A DNA stretch of 64,000 nucleotides from Ferrimonas kyonanensis DSM 18153 (GCF_000425405.1 NZ_KE384366.1:46837-110836); one strand, 5' to 3'; shown: positions 9,034 through 18,359, counted from the first letter of the stretch. The notes: a model not told the origin generated them from the letters alone. Made by a program: numbers and translations.

Positions 9034-9771
9034 ATGTTGCTGCTGTTGCGTTCTTTGATTTTATCGGTGCTACTGGTGGTGGTGTCCCTGATGGGAATGC
9101 TGTTGTGCCTGTTGCGCCCGTTTCACCGGAATAATGTCCACTATACCGCCAAGGTGTTTTCCAGCGTCGCGCCGGTGCTGGGCATCAAGGTGATCCACCG
9201 TGGTCACCAGTCTGACAGTGACGAGCCGGTGGTGTACGTCAGTAATCACCAGAATAACTACGATCTGTTTACTCATACCGGTTCGGTGCCTCCGGGAACC
9301 GTGTCCATGGGTAAGAAGAGCCTCAAATGGATTCCATTTTTCGGCCAGTTGTATTGGTTGACCGGCAACATTCTGATCGATCGCGCTAATCGCTCCAAAG
9401 CGGTACGAACCCTGCAGCAGGCGGCGGAGAAGATCACCGCCAAGTCGCTGTCGGTGTGGATCTTTCCCGAAGGTACCCGTTCCCGTGGCCGCGGCTTGTT
9501 GCCGTTTAAGACTGGCGCCTTCCACACTGCCATTCAGGCTGGGGTGCCCATTGTGCCGGTGGTGGCCTCCAACCAGCAGGGCATACACCTGAACCAGAAA
9601 AACAATGGCGTGGTGATTGTCGAGACTCTGGAGCCGATTCCCACCAAGGGCTATGGCCGGGAGCACGTTCGCGAGTTGGCCGAAGAGGTGTATCAGCGGA
9701 TGCAGCAGCGCCTCAATGAATTGAATCAGGAAGCATTGAGCCTGGCTGGAGCTAAGGCGACGCCAGCCTGA
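9034..9771 (+). CDS. plsC: 1-acyl-sn-glycerol-3-phosphate acyltransferase
   Basis: A 245-residue inner-membrane enzyme that acylates lysophosphatidate to phosphatidate in phospholipid synthesis. The HX4D catalytic motif is NHQNNYD (His72, Asp77). FPEGTRSRGRG at about 144 is the acyl-acceptor binding motif, and a later VPIVPV segment is also typical. The N-terminal 28 residues are hydrophobic and anchor the protein. A GAGGAGAAAG ribosome site precedes the ATG. In E. coli plsC lies close to parC, and that linkage is kept here with one extra gene between. Length matches E. coli PlsC. Confidence 0.96.
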   Translation: MLLLLRSLILSVLLVVVSLMGMLLCLLRPFHRNNVHYTAKVFSSVAPVLGIKVIHRGHQSDSDEPVVYVSNHQNNYDLFTHTGSVPPGTVSMGKKSLKWIPFFGQLYWLTGNILIDRANRSKAVRTLQQAAEKITAKSLSVWIFPEGTRSRGRGLLPFKTGAFHTAIQAGVPIVPVVASNQQGIHLNQKNNGVVIVETLEPIPTKGYGREHVRELAEEVYQRMQQRLNELNQEALSLAGAKATPA

Positions 9772-9777
9772 TATAAT
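9769..9777 (+). promoter_or_regulatory. Extended -10 promoter candidate for rraB
   Basis: TGATATAAT at 9769-9777 is an extended -10 element 31 bases before the rraB ATG, overlapping the 3' end of plsC. No good -35 is present, as is usual for this class. Confidence 0.45.
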
Positions 9778-9808
9778 TGGCTAAACTTGTTTATTAGTGG
9801 AGATGGCG

Positions 9809-10162
9809 ATGACCATTGAAGAGTTGGTTCAGGAGCAGTTGCAAGAGAATCAGGATATTGTCGAGGCGCTGTTGGAAGACGGCTCCAATCCCGATGCCGA
9901 CTACACCATTGAGCACCATTTTTCCGGTGCCAATTTTGACAAACTGGAGAAGGCGGCGGTGGATGCCTTTAAGGCCGGTTTTGAGGTGGATGACGCCGAA
10001 GAACTGGAGTTGGATGACGGTGCCACCGTGTTTGCGTTTGATGCCATCATCGAACATAAGCTCGATATCGAACGCCTGAACAGCGATGCCAAAACTTTGA
10101 TTGAACTTGCCGAAAAACACGGTGTTCAGTACGACGGTTGGGGAACCTATTTTGTAGAGTAA
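9809..10162 (+). CDS. rraB: Ribonuclease E inhibitor RraB
   Basis: A small acidic protein, 117 residues, that binds RNase E and changes the composition of the degradosome. The segments [36 protein letters not shown] and YDGWGTYF are close to E. coli RraB as I remember it. I choose the ATG at 9809 because GGAG at 9799-9802 is well spaced for it; a GTG at 9797 and an ATG at 9803 are in frame upstream. It lacks the long acidic C-terminal tail of the E. coli protein, ending just after the conserved YDGWGTYF. Confidence 0.92.
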   Translation: MTIEELVQEQLQENQDIVEALLEDGSNPDADYTIEHHFSGANFDKLEKAAVDAFKAGFEVDDAEELELDDGATVFAFDAIIEHKLDIERLNSDAKTLIELAEKHGVQYDGWGTYFVE

Positions 10163-10225
10163 CCACTCAGGTGGTATTCTGATGCGCTGATGAAGGCGCT
10201 TAGGTTTAGGCGCCAGGGAGGGCGA

Positions 10226-10747
10226 ATGAACAAAGGGTTTACATTAATCGAGCTGGTGGTAGTGATCATCCTGCTCGCCATTCTGGCGGTTGTCGCCGCA
10301 CCTCGCTTCATCGATCTTAACTCCGAATCCGAAACCGCCGTGTTTGAAACCACCTTTGCCGCGTTTCGTCAGGCCGTGAATCAGAGCCATTTGTGCTGGC
10401 GCCTCCGTGGTGGCGGCAGCGATCAGGAAAACCTGAGTTGCTCCAACGAGGCCCTGTACAACAGCGTCGATTATAACGCCGAGGGCTTTCCAGTAGGTAC
10501 CCTGGAGGGCGGCGGCACCAAGTCGGTGGGCAACGAACACGACTGCCTGCTGCTATGGGATGCCATTCTTGATACCGAACAGGGGGTCTGGAGTGCCTCC
10601 GACAACCGCGCTCCGGCCGTTTCCAAAGAGTTGGCCACCTATCAGTCTGAATACATCGGCAGCCAGAGTTGTCGCTATACCCTGCTATCAGACACCAGTC
10701 TAAGATTTCGTTACAACAGCCTTTCTGGAGAGGTGGTGCGTTTGTAG
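10226..10747 (+). CDS. Type IV pilin-like (pseudopilin) protein
   Basis: A 173-residue protein with a class III prepilin leader: MNKG is cut before FTLIELVVVIILLAILAVVAAP, which has Glu at mature position 5 and a 20-residue hydrophobic helix. It would be processed by PilD and assembled into a type IV pilus, MSHA-like pilus or type II secretion pseudopilus. The globular part carries four cysteines, likely forming disulfides. The ATG at 10226 follows GGAGGG. No other pilus gene adjoins it, so it is a solitary pilin; MSHA-type or minor pilin are both possible. It is preceded by rraB and followed by an arginine-rich mini-gene. Confidence 0.85.
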   Translation: MNKGFTLIELVVVIILLAILAVVAAPRFIDLNSESETAVFETTFAAFRQAVNQSHLCWRLRGGGSDQENLSCSNEALYNSVDYNAEGFPVGTLEGGGTKSVGNEHDCLLLWDAILDTEQGVWSASDNRAPAVSKELATYQSEYIGSQSCRYTLLSDTSLRFRYNSLSGEVVRL

Positions 10748-10760
10748 CTATAGTGAGTGG

Positions 10761-10781
10761 CTCAACAACCTGACTGTTGAG
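10761..10781 (+). repeat. Hairpin before the arginine-rich small gene
   Basis: CTCAACA at 10761-10767 and TGTTGAG at 10775-10781 form a perfect 7-bp stem with a 7-base loop. GGGG, part of the next gene's ribosome-binding region, follows directly. There is no T run, so it is probably not a terminator and could affect initiation. Confidence 0.5.
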
Positions 10782-10791
10782 GGGTGGGGCC

Positions 10792-10950
10792 ATGGCAGAG
10801 CATCAATCCGGCGTCGAACGCCGCAGCATCCATCGTCGCCAGACGGTAGATCGTCGTCAGTACATTCGCTGGGAACCCGGCAAGGCTGAGCGGCGTCACG
10901 GGGGCGGCAGGCGTCGTGAAGACGGGCCCTTCAGCTATCCGAATCAGTGA
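10792..10950 (+). CDS. Arginine-rich 52-residue small protein
   Basis: An ORF shorter than normal gene-finding limits but with a good ribosome site (GAGGGG ending about 8 bases before the ATG). The product has 12 arginines in 52 residues, arranged in repeated pairs: GVERRS, HRRQ, DRRQ, ERRH and GRRRED. It has no hydrophobic segment. The pattern recalls the arginine motifs of c-di-GMP or nucleic-acid binding proteins, but no family is claimed. It follows the pilin gene by 44 bases, and its last 7 bases overlap the end of the convergent diguanylate cyclase gene. I infer that it is real from the ribosome site and regular RR spacing. Confidence 0.55.
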   Translation: MAEHQSGVERRSIHRRQTVDRRQYIRWEPGKAERRHGGGRRREDGPFSYPNQ

Positions 10951-11906
10951 GCATCCAGGGTGTCGCTGTAGAGGATGCAGCGGTTGCGACCACTGCGTTT
11001 GGCTTCGTACAAGGCCTTGTCGGCAGCCCTGAACCACTGTTTATCGTCACTGAATCCCGGCTCAAACATGGCGTAACCGATGCTGACGGTGAAGCGGGCT
11101 AAACCGCTTTCAGTGCTGACCTCTTGCGCTTCCATGGTACTTCGAATCCGCTCGGCCAACAGGGCCGCTTGTTCGGGCCCGGTTTCCGGCAGCAGCAGGG
11201 TAAACTCTTCACCGCCATACCGGGCGGCAATGTCACTTTTTCTGAGCAGCTTACGCAGTTGCTGTCCGACCTGGGCCAGGACGGTATCGCCGGCACTGTG
11301 GCCCAGGGTATCGTTGATGGATTTGAAGTGGTCGATATCCAGTACCATCAGTGTTGCAGGGTGCTGGTAGCGACGGCTGCGTTCAAACTCTTTATCCAGG
11401 TGTTCCTGCCACAGGCGCCGGTTAGCCAGTCCGGTCAAGGTGTCGATTTGGCTCATTCTCGCCAGGGCCATGCGGTGATTGGCCTCGACGGTGACATCGT
11501 AAACGACCAGCGCCACATGGTTAACCTCGCCCAGACGGTTGCTCAGAGGCTGAATGGTGAGGTTCTGATACATATAAGGGCTTTGCCCGGTAACCGGCCG
11601 CGAGTTGGGAAACTCAAAAATAAACGGCCGTTGCTCCCAGGTGGTAAAGGCGCGGTTATTGAGCAGAAAGGCGGTTTCCAGCTTGCTGGTCAGCCAGCGC
11701 TCCGGCAATTCGGCAAAGACATCAAAGATGCGTCTGCCACGCAGTTGCGATGCACGCTTGCCACTGTGGTTTTCCATGAAACTGTTCCACAGGTGCACTC
11801 GACAATCCCGGTCGAGTACCACCAGCCCCACTTCGATGGTTTGCACCAGTTGGGTGAGCAGGTGCAGGGCATCCAGTTCGGGATTGGGACTGATTTTATT
11901 GGACAT
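10944..11906 (-). CDS. PAS-containing diguanylate cyclase
   Basis: A 320-residue cytoplasmic enzyme making cyclic di-GMP from two GTP. Residues about 15-140 form a PAS sensor domain (EVGLVVLDRDCRVHLWN). Residues about 150-315 form the GGDEF domain with an intact active site GGEEF at 231-235. The inhibitory RxxD site, RKSD at 222-225, lies exactly five residues upstream, so product inhibition is likely. There are no membrane spans. It lies just downstream of the CheY-CheC gene on the same strand (7 bases between), so the two probably form a signalling pair in which the receiver controls or accompanies c-di-GMP synthesis. Confidence 0.93.
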   Translation of the reverse strand: MSNKISPNPELDALHLLTQLVQTIEVGLVVLDRDCRVHLWNSFMENHSGKRASQLRGRRIFDVFAELPERWLTSKLETAFLLNNRAFTTWEQRPFIFEFPNSRPVTGQSPYMYQNLTIQPLSNRLGEVNHVALVVYDVTVEANHRMALARMSQIDTLTGLANRRLWQEHLDKEFERSRRYQHPATLMVLDIDHFKSINDTLGHSAGDTVLAQVGQQLRKLLRKSDIAARYGGEEFTLLLPETGPEQAALLAERIRSTMEAQEVSTESGLARFTVSIGYAMFEPGFSDDKQWFRAADKALYEAKRSGRNRCILYSDTLDAH

Positions 11907-11913
11907 GGTGGGC

Positions 11914-12894
11914 TCAGACGAGGTCTTTTAGTTGAACTTGCAACAGTTGCCAGCTGGGTTGGGGCAGCAGGAGCAGCAGGTCGCAATTGAGCTTGTGCTG
12001 CTCCTGACGGTAACTGATTTCGATGGCGTACACCTCGCCGGAGAGCCGGGTGTCTTCGCTGGAGTGTCGCCAGATCAGTGGCGGGCTCTGACTGAAGGCA
12101 ACGTTGAGCTGTTCTGACAGGCTGTTGAGGAAGGCACCAAACAGCAGGTTGGCGGCGTCCATCAGTACCTCTTCCTGCTGGTCGATGCTGCACCCCTGGA
12201 AGCCAAACAGCTGGCCCAGATCGGTTTCATTGATGTCATGGAACAGCAGCAGTGCTTCACCGGCGATGCCGGCGCCGATAAACCCCTGGGACAGAATCTG
12301 AGTGCCGTTGTCCTGGCGAGCACCGGTCAGCATCATCTCCAGATCGTTGGCGCTCCAGTGAGAGACTTTGGGGACCGGCAGGTGCACAAAGTCATCGATC
12401 ACCTTCGCCAGTAGCGACGCGGTACGCCCCATGGCGACGTTGCAGATCTCCCGCAGCGCGTCTTCCAGGCTGACGTTTTGGGCGTCCACCCGGGTTGGTG
12501 GGCTGTCGTCGTGCAACTGATAGCGGGCCAGGGCACTGGCCAGATCCGAGGCACTGAGGGGCTTTTTCAGGAAGTCCAACGCGCCGAGTTCTTTGACTCT
12601 TTGCAGTGCCCGGGCTTGGATATCGGCGGAAACCACGATAGTCTGAGGCTTGGAGGTCTGACCAGATAGCGTTTCTAACACCTGATAGCCGTCGATTCCT
12701 GGCATATTCAGGTCGAGAAACAGCAACTGATAATCAGATTGGCTCAGCATTTCCAGCGCTCGCTCGCCACTTTCGGCGAACGCAATGTCGCTGCAGAGGC
12801 CAGACGGCAAGGTCCTAGCCAGCTGCTTTCTGGCCAGTGCTGAGTCATCGCATATTAGAACCTTGATAGTGGTGCCTCCGTGCCCTTGGGTCAA
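11914..12894 (-). CDS. CheY-like response regulator with CheC/CheX phosphatase-like domain
   Basis: A protein of up to 326 residues with an N-terminal receiver domain (about 10-125) and a C-terminal CheC/CheX-like domain. The receiver has the acid pair DD in LICDDS, phospho-acceptor Asp61 in LFLDLNMPG, and Lys111 in FLKKPLS. In the second part, the segments LREICNVAMGR and EVLMDAANLLFGAFLNSL match the paired-helix pattern of CheC-type phosphatases. The start is uncertain: a TTG at 12894 has a weak ribosome site, whereas an ATC at 12865-12867 is seven bases after a perfect GGAGG. It is encoded directly before the diguanylate cyclase and probably co-transcribed with it. Confidence 0.85.
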   Translation of the reverse strand: MTQGHGGTTIKVLICDDSALARKQLARTLPSGLCSDIAFAESGERALEMLSQSDYQLLFLDLNMPGIDGYQVLETLSGQTSKPQTIVVSADIQARALQRVKELGALDFLKKPLSASDLASALARYQLHDDSPPTRVDAQNVSLEDALREICNVAMGRTASLLAKVIDDFVHLPVPKVSHWSANDLEMMLTGARQDNGTQILSQGFIGAGIAGEALLLFHDINETDLGQLFGFQGCSIDQQEEVLMDAANLLFGAFLNSLSEQLNVAFSQSPPLIWRHSSEDTRLSGEVYAIEISYRQEQHKLNCDLLLLLPQPSWQLLQVQLKDLV

Positions 12895-12923
12895 AAGACC
12901 TTCTTATTCAGTGGTATTAGTGA

Positions 12924-12951
12924 ACATTCTATTGAATTAATTCGAGAATGT
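12924..12951. promoter_or_regulatory. Dyad operator candidate between divergent genes
   Basis: ACATTCT and AGAATGT form an inverted repeat with a 14-base spacer, which itself contains the palindrome GAATTAATTC. It lies between the CheY-CheC gene and the crotonase gene, so it could control either. Confidence 0.4.
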
Positions 12952-12995
12952 CATGATCCTGACGGTGATGAATTTCTGACGGCAAAGGAGTGGTC

Positions 12996-13784
12996 ATGTC
13001 GGAAAAAGTAAAATTGGCAGTAAAAGATGGTGTTGCCTGGGTGTCATTGAATCGCCCGGATAAATGCAATGCGTTGGATTATGCGTTGTTCAAGGCCTTG
13101 GTATCCGTGCAAAAACAGCTGCATCGACGTCGAGATGTGCGAGTGGTTATTTTGTCCGGTGAGGGGCGAGATTTTTGCTCGGGCATCGATATTAAGTCGT
13201 TGTTTAATTCTCCCTCTTCGGCAATGAAATTGTTGTTTAAGGTGTTTCCCTGGCGGGCTAACCTGGCTCAGAGGGTCAACACCGGTTGGCGGGATCTGCC
13301 GGTGCCGGTGATTGCCGCCATCGAGGGTCGTTGCTGGGGCGGTGGCATGCAGATTGCCCTGGGGGCCGATTTTCGCATCGCTGCGCCCGACGCCAGCCTG
13401 GCGGTGATGGAGGGGCGCTGGGGGCTGATTCCTGATATGGGCGGCACATTGGCCCTGCGGGAACAATTGCCCCAGGATCAGGCGCTGATGTTGTCGATGC
13501 TGGCGGAGCCGGTGGAAGCGGAGCGGGCACGGCAGCTGAACCTGGTCACCGAAGTGGCCGAACAGCCCAAACAGCGCGCCGAGATATTGGCGCAGGCCCT
13601 GATGGAGCGTTCTCCGAATGCCCTGGCGGAAGTGAAGCGTTTATATCGACGGCGGGGCTTTGCCTCAAATGGCCGAATTCTGATTGGCGAAACCTGGGGC
13701 CAGATTAAAATGATGCTGTCTAAAAACCAGCGAATAGCGGTGGCCAAACAGATGGGGAAAGAGCGAAATTATTTACCCAGATAG
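12996..13784 (+). CDS. Crotonase/enoyl-CoA hydratase family protein
   Basis: A 262-residue crotonase-fold protein that acts on acyl-CoA thioesters. The N-terminal strand VAWVSLNRPDKCNALD, the FCSGIDIKSL oxyanion-hole motif, and the segment AAIEGRCWGGGMQIALGADFRIA are characteristic. The residue at the general-acid position sits in MEGRWGLIPDMGG, which differs between hydratases and isomerases, so the exact reaction is unclear. I use the ATG at 12996 with AGGAG five bases before it. It is monocistronic, with a terminator downstream and a dyad operator upstream. The cytoplasmic role is probably in fatty-acid or amino-acid breakdown. Confidence 0.85.
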   Translation: MSEKVKLAVKDGVAWVSLNRPDKCNALDYALFKALVSVQKQLHRRRDVRVVILSGEGRDFCSGIDIKSLFNSPSSAMKLLFKVFPWRANLAQRVNTGWRDLPVPVIAAIEGRCWGGGMQIALGADFRIAAPDASLAVMEGRWGLIPDMGGTLALREQLPQDQALMLSMLAEPVEAERARQLNLVTEVAEQPKQRAEILAQALMERSPNALAEVKRLYRRRGFASNGRILIGETWGQIKMMLSKNQRIAVAKQMGKERNYLPR

Positions 13785-13798
13785 TGGTTGGTTGATAT

Positions 13799-13833
13799 AA
13801 AAAAACGCCCTGCAATGGCAGGGCGTTTTTATT
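13799..13833. terminator. Bidirectional terminator between the crotonase gene and rpoD
   Basis: A 9-bp stem ACGCCCTGC/GCAGGGCGT with an AATG loop is flanked by an A run and a T run, so it can serve both convergent genes. Confidence 0.92.
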
Positions 13834-13851
13834 GTTTCGGTAACCGAAATC

Positions 13852-15693
13852 CTATTCGTCCAGGAAGCTTTTCAGAATCTCTGAACGGGAAGGGTGACGC
13901 AGTTTACGCAGCGCCTTGGCTTCGATTTGACGAATCCGCTCCCGGGTTACGTCAAACTGCTTGCCCACTTCTTCCAGGGTATGGTCGGTATTCATGTCGA
14001 TACCGAAACGCATACGAAGCACCTTGGCTTCGCGGGCGGTCAAGCCTTCCAACACCTCATTGGTGGCCACTTTCAGACTTTCGCTGGTGGCGGCATCAAT
14101 GGGTTGAGCCAGGGTGGTGTCTTCGATAAAGTCGCCCAGATGGGAGTCTTCATCATCGCCGATGGGCGTCTCCATGGAGATCGGTTCTTTGGCGATCTTC
14201 AGTACCTTGCGGATCTTGTCTTCCGGCATCATCATCCGTTCAGCCAGCTCTTCCGGGGTGGCTTCTCGACCCATCTCCTGCAGCATCTGACGGGAGATGC
14301 GGTTCAGTTTGTTGATGGTTTCGATCATGTGCACCGGAATCCGAATGGTTCGGGCCTGGTCCGCAATGGAGCGGGTAATGGCCTGACGGATCCACCAGGT
14401 GGCGTAGGTGGAGAACTTGTAGCCGCGACGGTATTCAAACTTGTCCACCGCCTTCATCAGGCCGATGTTACCTTCCTGAATCAGATCCAGGAACTGCAGG
14501 CCCCGGTTGGTGTATTTCTTGGCAATGGAGATCACCAGACGCAGGTTGGCTTCCACCATCTCCTTCTTGGCGCGACGGGCCTTGGCTTCACCAATGGACA
14601 TGCGACGGTTGATGTCTTTGATGCGGCCGATGGTCAGGCGGGTTTCCTGCTCCACCAGCTTCAGCTTGCCCATGCAGCGGTTCAGTTCTTCCTGCACCAG
14701 CGCCAGGGCGGGGCTGTAGCTCTTGCCGGCGTCACACTCTGTGGTCAGCCAGGCAGGATCGGTTTCGCTGCCGGCGAACGCCTTCATGAAGTTTTTCTTC
14801 GGCATCTTGGCTTGTTCGACACACAGTTTCATGATCAGACGTTCCTGAACACGAACTCGGTCCATCATGGTGCGCATGTTGCCGACCAGATGATCAAACT
14901 GCTTAGGAACCAGACGGAACTGCTTAAACAGTTCGGACAGCCGGGTAACGATCATTGCCACTTCCAGAGAGTCGTGGCCGTGCTCGGCGATCGCCTGCTG
15001 AGCCAGCTCATAATGGCGGCGCAGTTCGGCGAATTTCTCACGGGCTTCCTCTGGATCCGGACCGGACGGGGTGTCGTCGTCGTCATCCTCGTCGTCTTCG
15101 TCTTCGTCTTCCAGCTCCTCTTTCGACAGCTCAGAACCCACGTGGGTGGCGGTGGGGGCCACGTTCGCTTCGTCTTCGTCGTCGGAGATAAAGCCGGAGA
15201 TGATCTCCGCCAGGCGAATCTCATCGGCTTCGTATCGGTCCCATTGATCCAGCAGGAACGAGATGGCTTCCGGATATTCGGCAACGGAACATTGAACCTG
15301 GTTAATGCCATCTTCAATGCGCTTGGCGATCAGGATTTCACCTTCACGGGTCAGCAGTTCCACGGTGCCCATTTCACGCATGTACATGCGGACTGGGTCG
15401 GTGGTACGGCCAAGCTCACCTTCGACGCTGGCCAGCGCCTGGGCTGCCGCTTCGGCGGCATCTTCATCCGTTGCGTCTTCCGACATCATCAAGGTGTCAC
15501 CGTCAGGTGCGGTCTCGAAGACCTTGATGCCCATGTCGTTAATCATCTGGATAATATCTTCGATCTGATCGGAATCGATCATATCCGCCGGCAGGTGATC
15601 GTTCACCTCGGCGTAGGTCAGGTAGCCCTGCTCTTTGCCTTTTGCTACCAGAAGCTTAAGTTGTGACTGCGGAGTTTGATCCATAGATATCAT
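13852..15693 (-). CDS. rpoD: RNA polymerase sigma factor RpoD (sigma-70)
   Basis: The 613-residue housekeeping sigma factor. Region 1.1 is at the start ([23 protein letters not shown]). An acidic non-conserved region follows with a run of Asp and Glu near residues 195-212. Region 2 contains [26 protein letters not shown] and the -10 recognition helix [17 protein letters not shown]. Region 4 ends with [23 protein letters not shown]. It is last in the rpsU-yqeY-dnaG-rpoD operon. A TATAAT at 15745-15750 on the minus strand, within the dnaG-rpoD spacer, may be an internal promoter, but no good -35 accompanies it. Confidence 0.98.
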   Translation of the reverse strand: MISMDQTPQSQLKLLVAKGKEQGYLTYAEVNDHLPADMIDSDQIEDIIQMINDMGIKVFETAPDGDTLMMSEDATDEDAAEAAAQALASVEGELGRTTDPVRMYMREMGTVELLTREGEILIAKRIEDGINQVQCSVAEYPEAISFLLDQWDRYEADEIRLAEIISGFISDDEDEANVAPTATHVGSELSKEELEDEDEDDEDDDDDTPSGPDPEEAREKFAELRRHYELAQQAIAEHGHDSLEVAMIVTRLSELFKQFRLVPKQFDHLVGNMRTMMDRVRVQERLIMKLCVEQAKMPKKNFMKAFAGSETDPAWLTTECDAGKSYSPALALVQEELNRCMGKLKLVEQETRLTIGRIKDINRRMSIGEAKARRAKKEMVEANLRLVISIAKKYTNRGLQFLDLIQEGNIGLMKAVDKFEYRRGYKFSTYATWWIRQAITRSIADQARTIRIPVHMIETINKLNRISRQMLQEMGREATPEELAERMMMPEDKIRKVLKIAKEPISMETPIGDDEDSHLGDFIEDTTLAQPIDAATSESLKVATNEVLEGLTAREAKVLRMRFGIDMNTDHTLEEVGKQFDVTRERIRQIEAKALRKLRHPSRSEILKSFLDE

Positions 15694-15763
15694 CCACTTA
15701 CGGTTGTGAATACGGGTATTTGGCGATTGGCGCGCAAATAGCCAATTATAGCTTTTTGCATGT

Positions 15764-17530
15764 TCAATCGCTAGCCTTTCGGGACGCTTTCAGCCCCTGT
15801 AATAACAGATTCATCTCTTGTAACTGCCTAAGCTCCTCGGTGGTTATCGAACCATCACGCGCTTTACGCTGCAGTTGCTCTGACATCTGCTCAAAAAATC
15901 GTTGATTCAACCACAATAAACAATCGGTAAACTCTTGTTCGAAAAGAGATTCGTCTTCGATCTCCAGTTTCCAGCCAAGGAGTTTACTCAGGGCGCCATA
16001 TTCCGGGCGCCCGCGGAACCGTTCCATCAACTGCCCTGTGGTCAAAGGCTCTGGACGGCACAGCTCCAACATCTCCCTCAGCAGTGGCAGACCGGCCAGG
16101 TCCAGGTGAGCTAACTCCTCCTGGGCCGGCAGCTGGTAACCCAACTGAGGGTGTTGTTGCAACAAGGCGATGGCCCGGCGAACCGGTGTGCCTCGGCCTT
16201 GCACTCCCTTAGGTTGAGACACCGCGGGAGTGGATTGGGTTCGAAGGGAGCGGGCTCCCCAGCCCAGAGAGCGCTCCAGCTGTGAGAATAAACTCTCTTT
16301 CAGCAGCCCCTCCGGGATTTGATTCAACAGTGGCACCATGCTGGTGGCTAACTTGGACTTGCCTTCCTGGCTGGAGAGGTCCGCCTGTTTCAACATGGTG
16401 GAGAACAGGTAGTCCGACAACGGCGTGGCGTCGTCCACCAGGGCTTCAAAAGCCTGTTGCCCCTGCTGGCGCACCAGGCTGTCAGGGTCTTCGCCGTCCG
16501 GCAGGAACATAAACTTCAGCTGCACGCCATCGCGCAGGTGCGGCAATGCGGTTTCCATGGCGCGCCAGGCCGCTTCCCGACCGGCATTGTCGCCGTCATA
16601 GCAGCAGATGATCTGGCTGCTGGTGCGCAGCAGCAACTGCATCTGATCCGAGGTGGTTGAGGTGCCCAGAGACGCCACCGCGTAAGGGATGCCATGCTGG
16701 GCCAGGGCCACCACATCCATGTAGCCTTCCACCACCAGGATTCGCTGCGGATTGCGTTGGTGCTGTTTCAGTTCATACAGCCCATACAGCTCCCGTCCCT
16801 TGTGAAAGATAGGGGTTTCCGGCGAGTTCAGGTATTTCGGGGTGCCGTCACCCAGTACCCGGCCACCAAAGGCCACCACCCGGCCGCGACGGTCGCGGAT
16901 GGGAAACATCAGCCGGTCGCGGAAGCGGTCGTAGCTGCGGCCGCCGCCCTCTTTGGCGATCAGCATGCCACACTCGGTGAGCGTCGCCAGGCCGCTGGGG
17001 TTGTGCTTGTGTTGCGATTGCAGGTTGTCCCAGCCATCGGGGGCAAAGCCGATTCCGAAGCGTTTGACCGTGTCACCGTCCAGCCCACGCTGCTGGATGT
17101 ACTCAATGACGGCTTGGCGGCTGGGGTGTTTTCTCAGCTGCAATTGAAAAAATTTGGCTGCCCAGTCCATTAATTCGTAATGGCTGGTCAGTTTGGGGGC
17201 CTGGGCCGCATTGCTGCGTTGATTGCCTTGCTCCCGGGGGACTTCCATACCCATCATTGCCGCCAGATCTTCGATGGCGTCAACGAACTCCAAACGGTCG
17301 TACTCCATCACAAAGTCCAGGGCGTTACCGTGGGCGCCACAGCCAAAACAGTGATAGAACTGCTTATCCTGACTGACGGTGAAGGAGGGGGATTTTTCGT
17401 TATGGAAAGGGCAACAGGCGCTGTGGTTTTTGCCTGATTTCTTTAATTTTACGCGTGCGTCGATCAGGTCGACAATGTCGACTCGGGCCAGTAGCTGGTC
17501 AATGAAATCTCTTGGGATACGGCCTGCCAC
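15764..17530 (-). CDS. dnaG: DNA primase
   Basis: The 588-residue primase that makes RNA primers at the replication fork. The N-terminal CHC2 zinc finger reads [12 protein letters not shown] followed by [11 protein letters not shown]. The TOPRIM domain follows with [15 protein letters not shown] and the acidic [16 protein letters not shown] motif. The last 150 residues form the DnaB-interacting helicase-binding domain. It lies in the macromolecular synthesis operon between yqeY and rpoD, as in most gammaproteobacteria. A strong hairpin immediately upstream may attenuate read-through from yqeY and so limit primase level. Confidence 0.97.
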   Translation of the reverse strand: MAGRIPRDFIDQLLARVDIVDLIDARVKLKKSGKNHSACCPFHNEKSPSFTVSQDKQFYHCFGCGAHGNALDFVMEYDRLEFVDAIEDLAAMMGMEVPREQGNQRSNAAQAPKLTSHYELMDWAAKFFQLQLRKHPSRQAVIEYIQQRGLDGDTVKRFGIGFAPDGWDNLQSQHKHNPSGLATLTECGMLIAKEGGGRSYDRFRDRLMFPIRDRRGRVVAFGGRVLGDGTPKYLNSPETPIFHKGRELYGLYELKQHQRNPQRILVVEGYMDVVALAQHGIPYAVASLGTSTTSDQMQLLLRTSSQIICCYDGDNAGREAAWRAMETALPHLRDGVQLKFMFLPDGEDPDSLVRQQGQQAFEALVDDATPLSDYLFSTMLKQADLSSQEGKSKLATSMVPLLNQIPEGLLKESLFSQLERSLGWGARSLRTQSTPAVSQPKGVQGRGTPVRRAIALLQQHPQLGYQLPAQEELAHLDLAGLPLLREMLELCRPEPLTTGQLMERFRGRPEYGALSKLLGWKLEIEDESLFEQEFTDCLLWLNQRFFEQMSEQLQRKARDGSITTEELRQLQEMNLLLQGLKASRKASD

Positions 17531-17568
17531 TTACTTCAGAGTCTCCTGAAAGCGATCGAATAGAGACG

Positions 17569-17595
17569 AACAAGCCGTGCAGGGCACGGCTTGTT
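17569..17595 (-). terminator. Attenuator or processing hairpin between yqeY and dnaG
   Basis: A perfect 12-bp stem, AACAAGCCGTGC with GCACGGCTTGTT, has a three-base loop. On the minus strand only scattered T residues follow, so termination would be partial. A terminator upstream of dnaG is known in the E. coli operon, so the position fits. Confidence 0.65.
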
Positions 17596-17615
17596 TCACG
17601 CGAAGGCAAGCTGAC

Positions 17616-18059
17616 TTAGCCCAGACGCGCCTTAATGAGACCACTTAAGGCCCCCATGTCGGCACGACCCTGAACCTGAGGCTTCAGCAGCCCCATCACC
17701 TTGCCCATGTCTTGCATTGAGCTGGCACCGGAATCAGCCATTGCCTTTTCAATCAGAGCGGCCAGTTCGTCGTCGGTCAGAGGTTGTGGCAGGAACTCCT
17801 GCAGCACCACGACTTCGGCGGCTTCCACGTCGGCCAGGTCCTGGCGATTGGCAGCTTCATACTGACTGATGGAATCGCGACGCTGTTTAACCATTTTGGT
17901 CAGTACAGCGATGGCTTCGTCGTCAGACAGTGTTTTCTGGCCATCGACTTCCAGCTGCTTAATGGCAGCCAGAGCGAGACGAATGGCTCCCAGACGCGCC
18001 TTAGCTTTGGCACGCATGGCAGCTTTTTGCTCTTCTTTTAAACGCTCAATTACAGACAT
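17616..18059 (-). CDS. yqeY: GatB/YqeY domain protein
   Basis: A 147-residue helical protein of the YqeY family, homologous to the tRNA-binding tail of the GatB amidotransferase subunit. Features are AMRAKAKARLGAIRLALAA, a QRRDSISQYEAANR motif and the C-terminal QDMGKVMGLLKPQVQGRADM. It may bind tRNA, but the cellular role is not established. It is encoded between rpsU (12 bases upstream) and dnaG, an arrangement found in many bacteria though not in E. coli. The start at 18059 gives the usual MSVIERLKEE beginning. Confidence 0.93.
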   Translation of the reverse strand: MSVIERLKEEQKAAMRAKAKARLGAIRLALAAIKQLEVDGQKTLSDDEAIAVLTKMVKQRRDSISQYEAANRQDLADVEAAEVVVLQEFLPQPLTDDELAALIEKAMADSGASSMQDMGKVMGLLKPQVQGRADMGALSGLIKARLG

Positions 18060-18071
18060 AGTCGTCTCTAC

Positions 18072-18299
<228 letters not shown>

Positions 18300-18317
18300 T
18301 CAATAAATGGGGTTAAC

Positions 18318-18338
18318 GCTGGTCATCTTTTGACCAGC
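18318..18338 (-). repeat. Leader hairpin of the rpsU operon
   Basis: GCTGGTCA and TGACCAGC form an 8-bp stem with a five-base loop in the untranslated leader between the rpsU promoter and its ATG. It may influence initiation; no protein ligand is implied. Confidence 0.5.
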
Positions 18339-18359
18339 AGAACTTCAAAATGGTGCGAA

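Noticed and set aside
13894..15666. A 590-codon open frame antisense to rpoD
   Set aside because: rpoD is certain. The antisense product is low-complexity and begins and ends within the rpoD frame.
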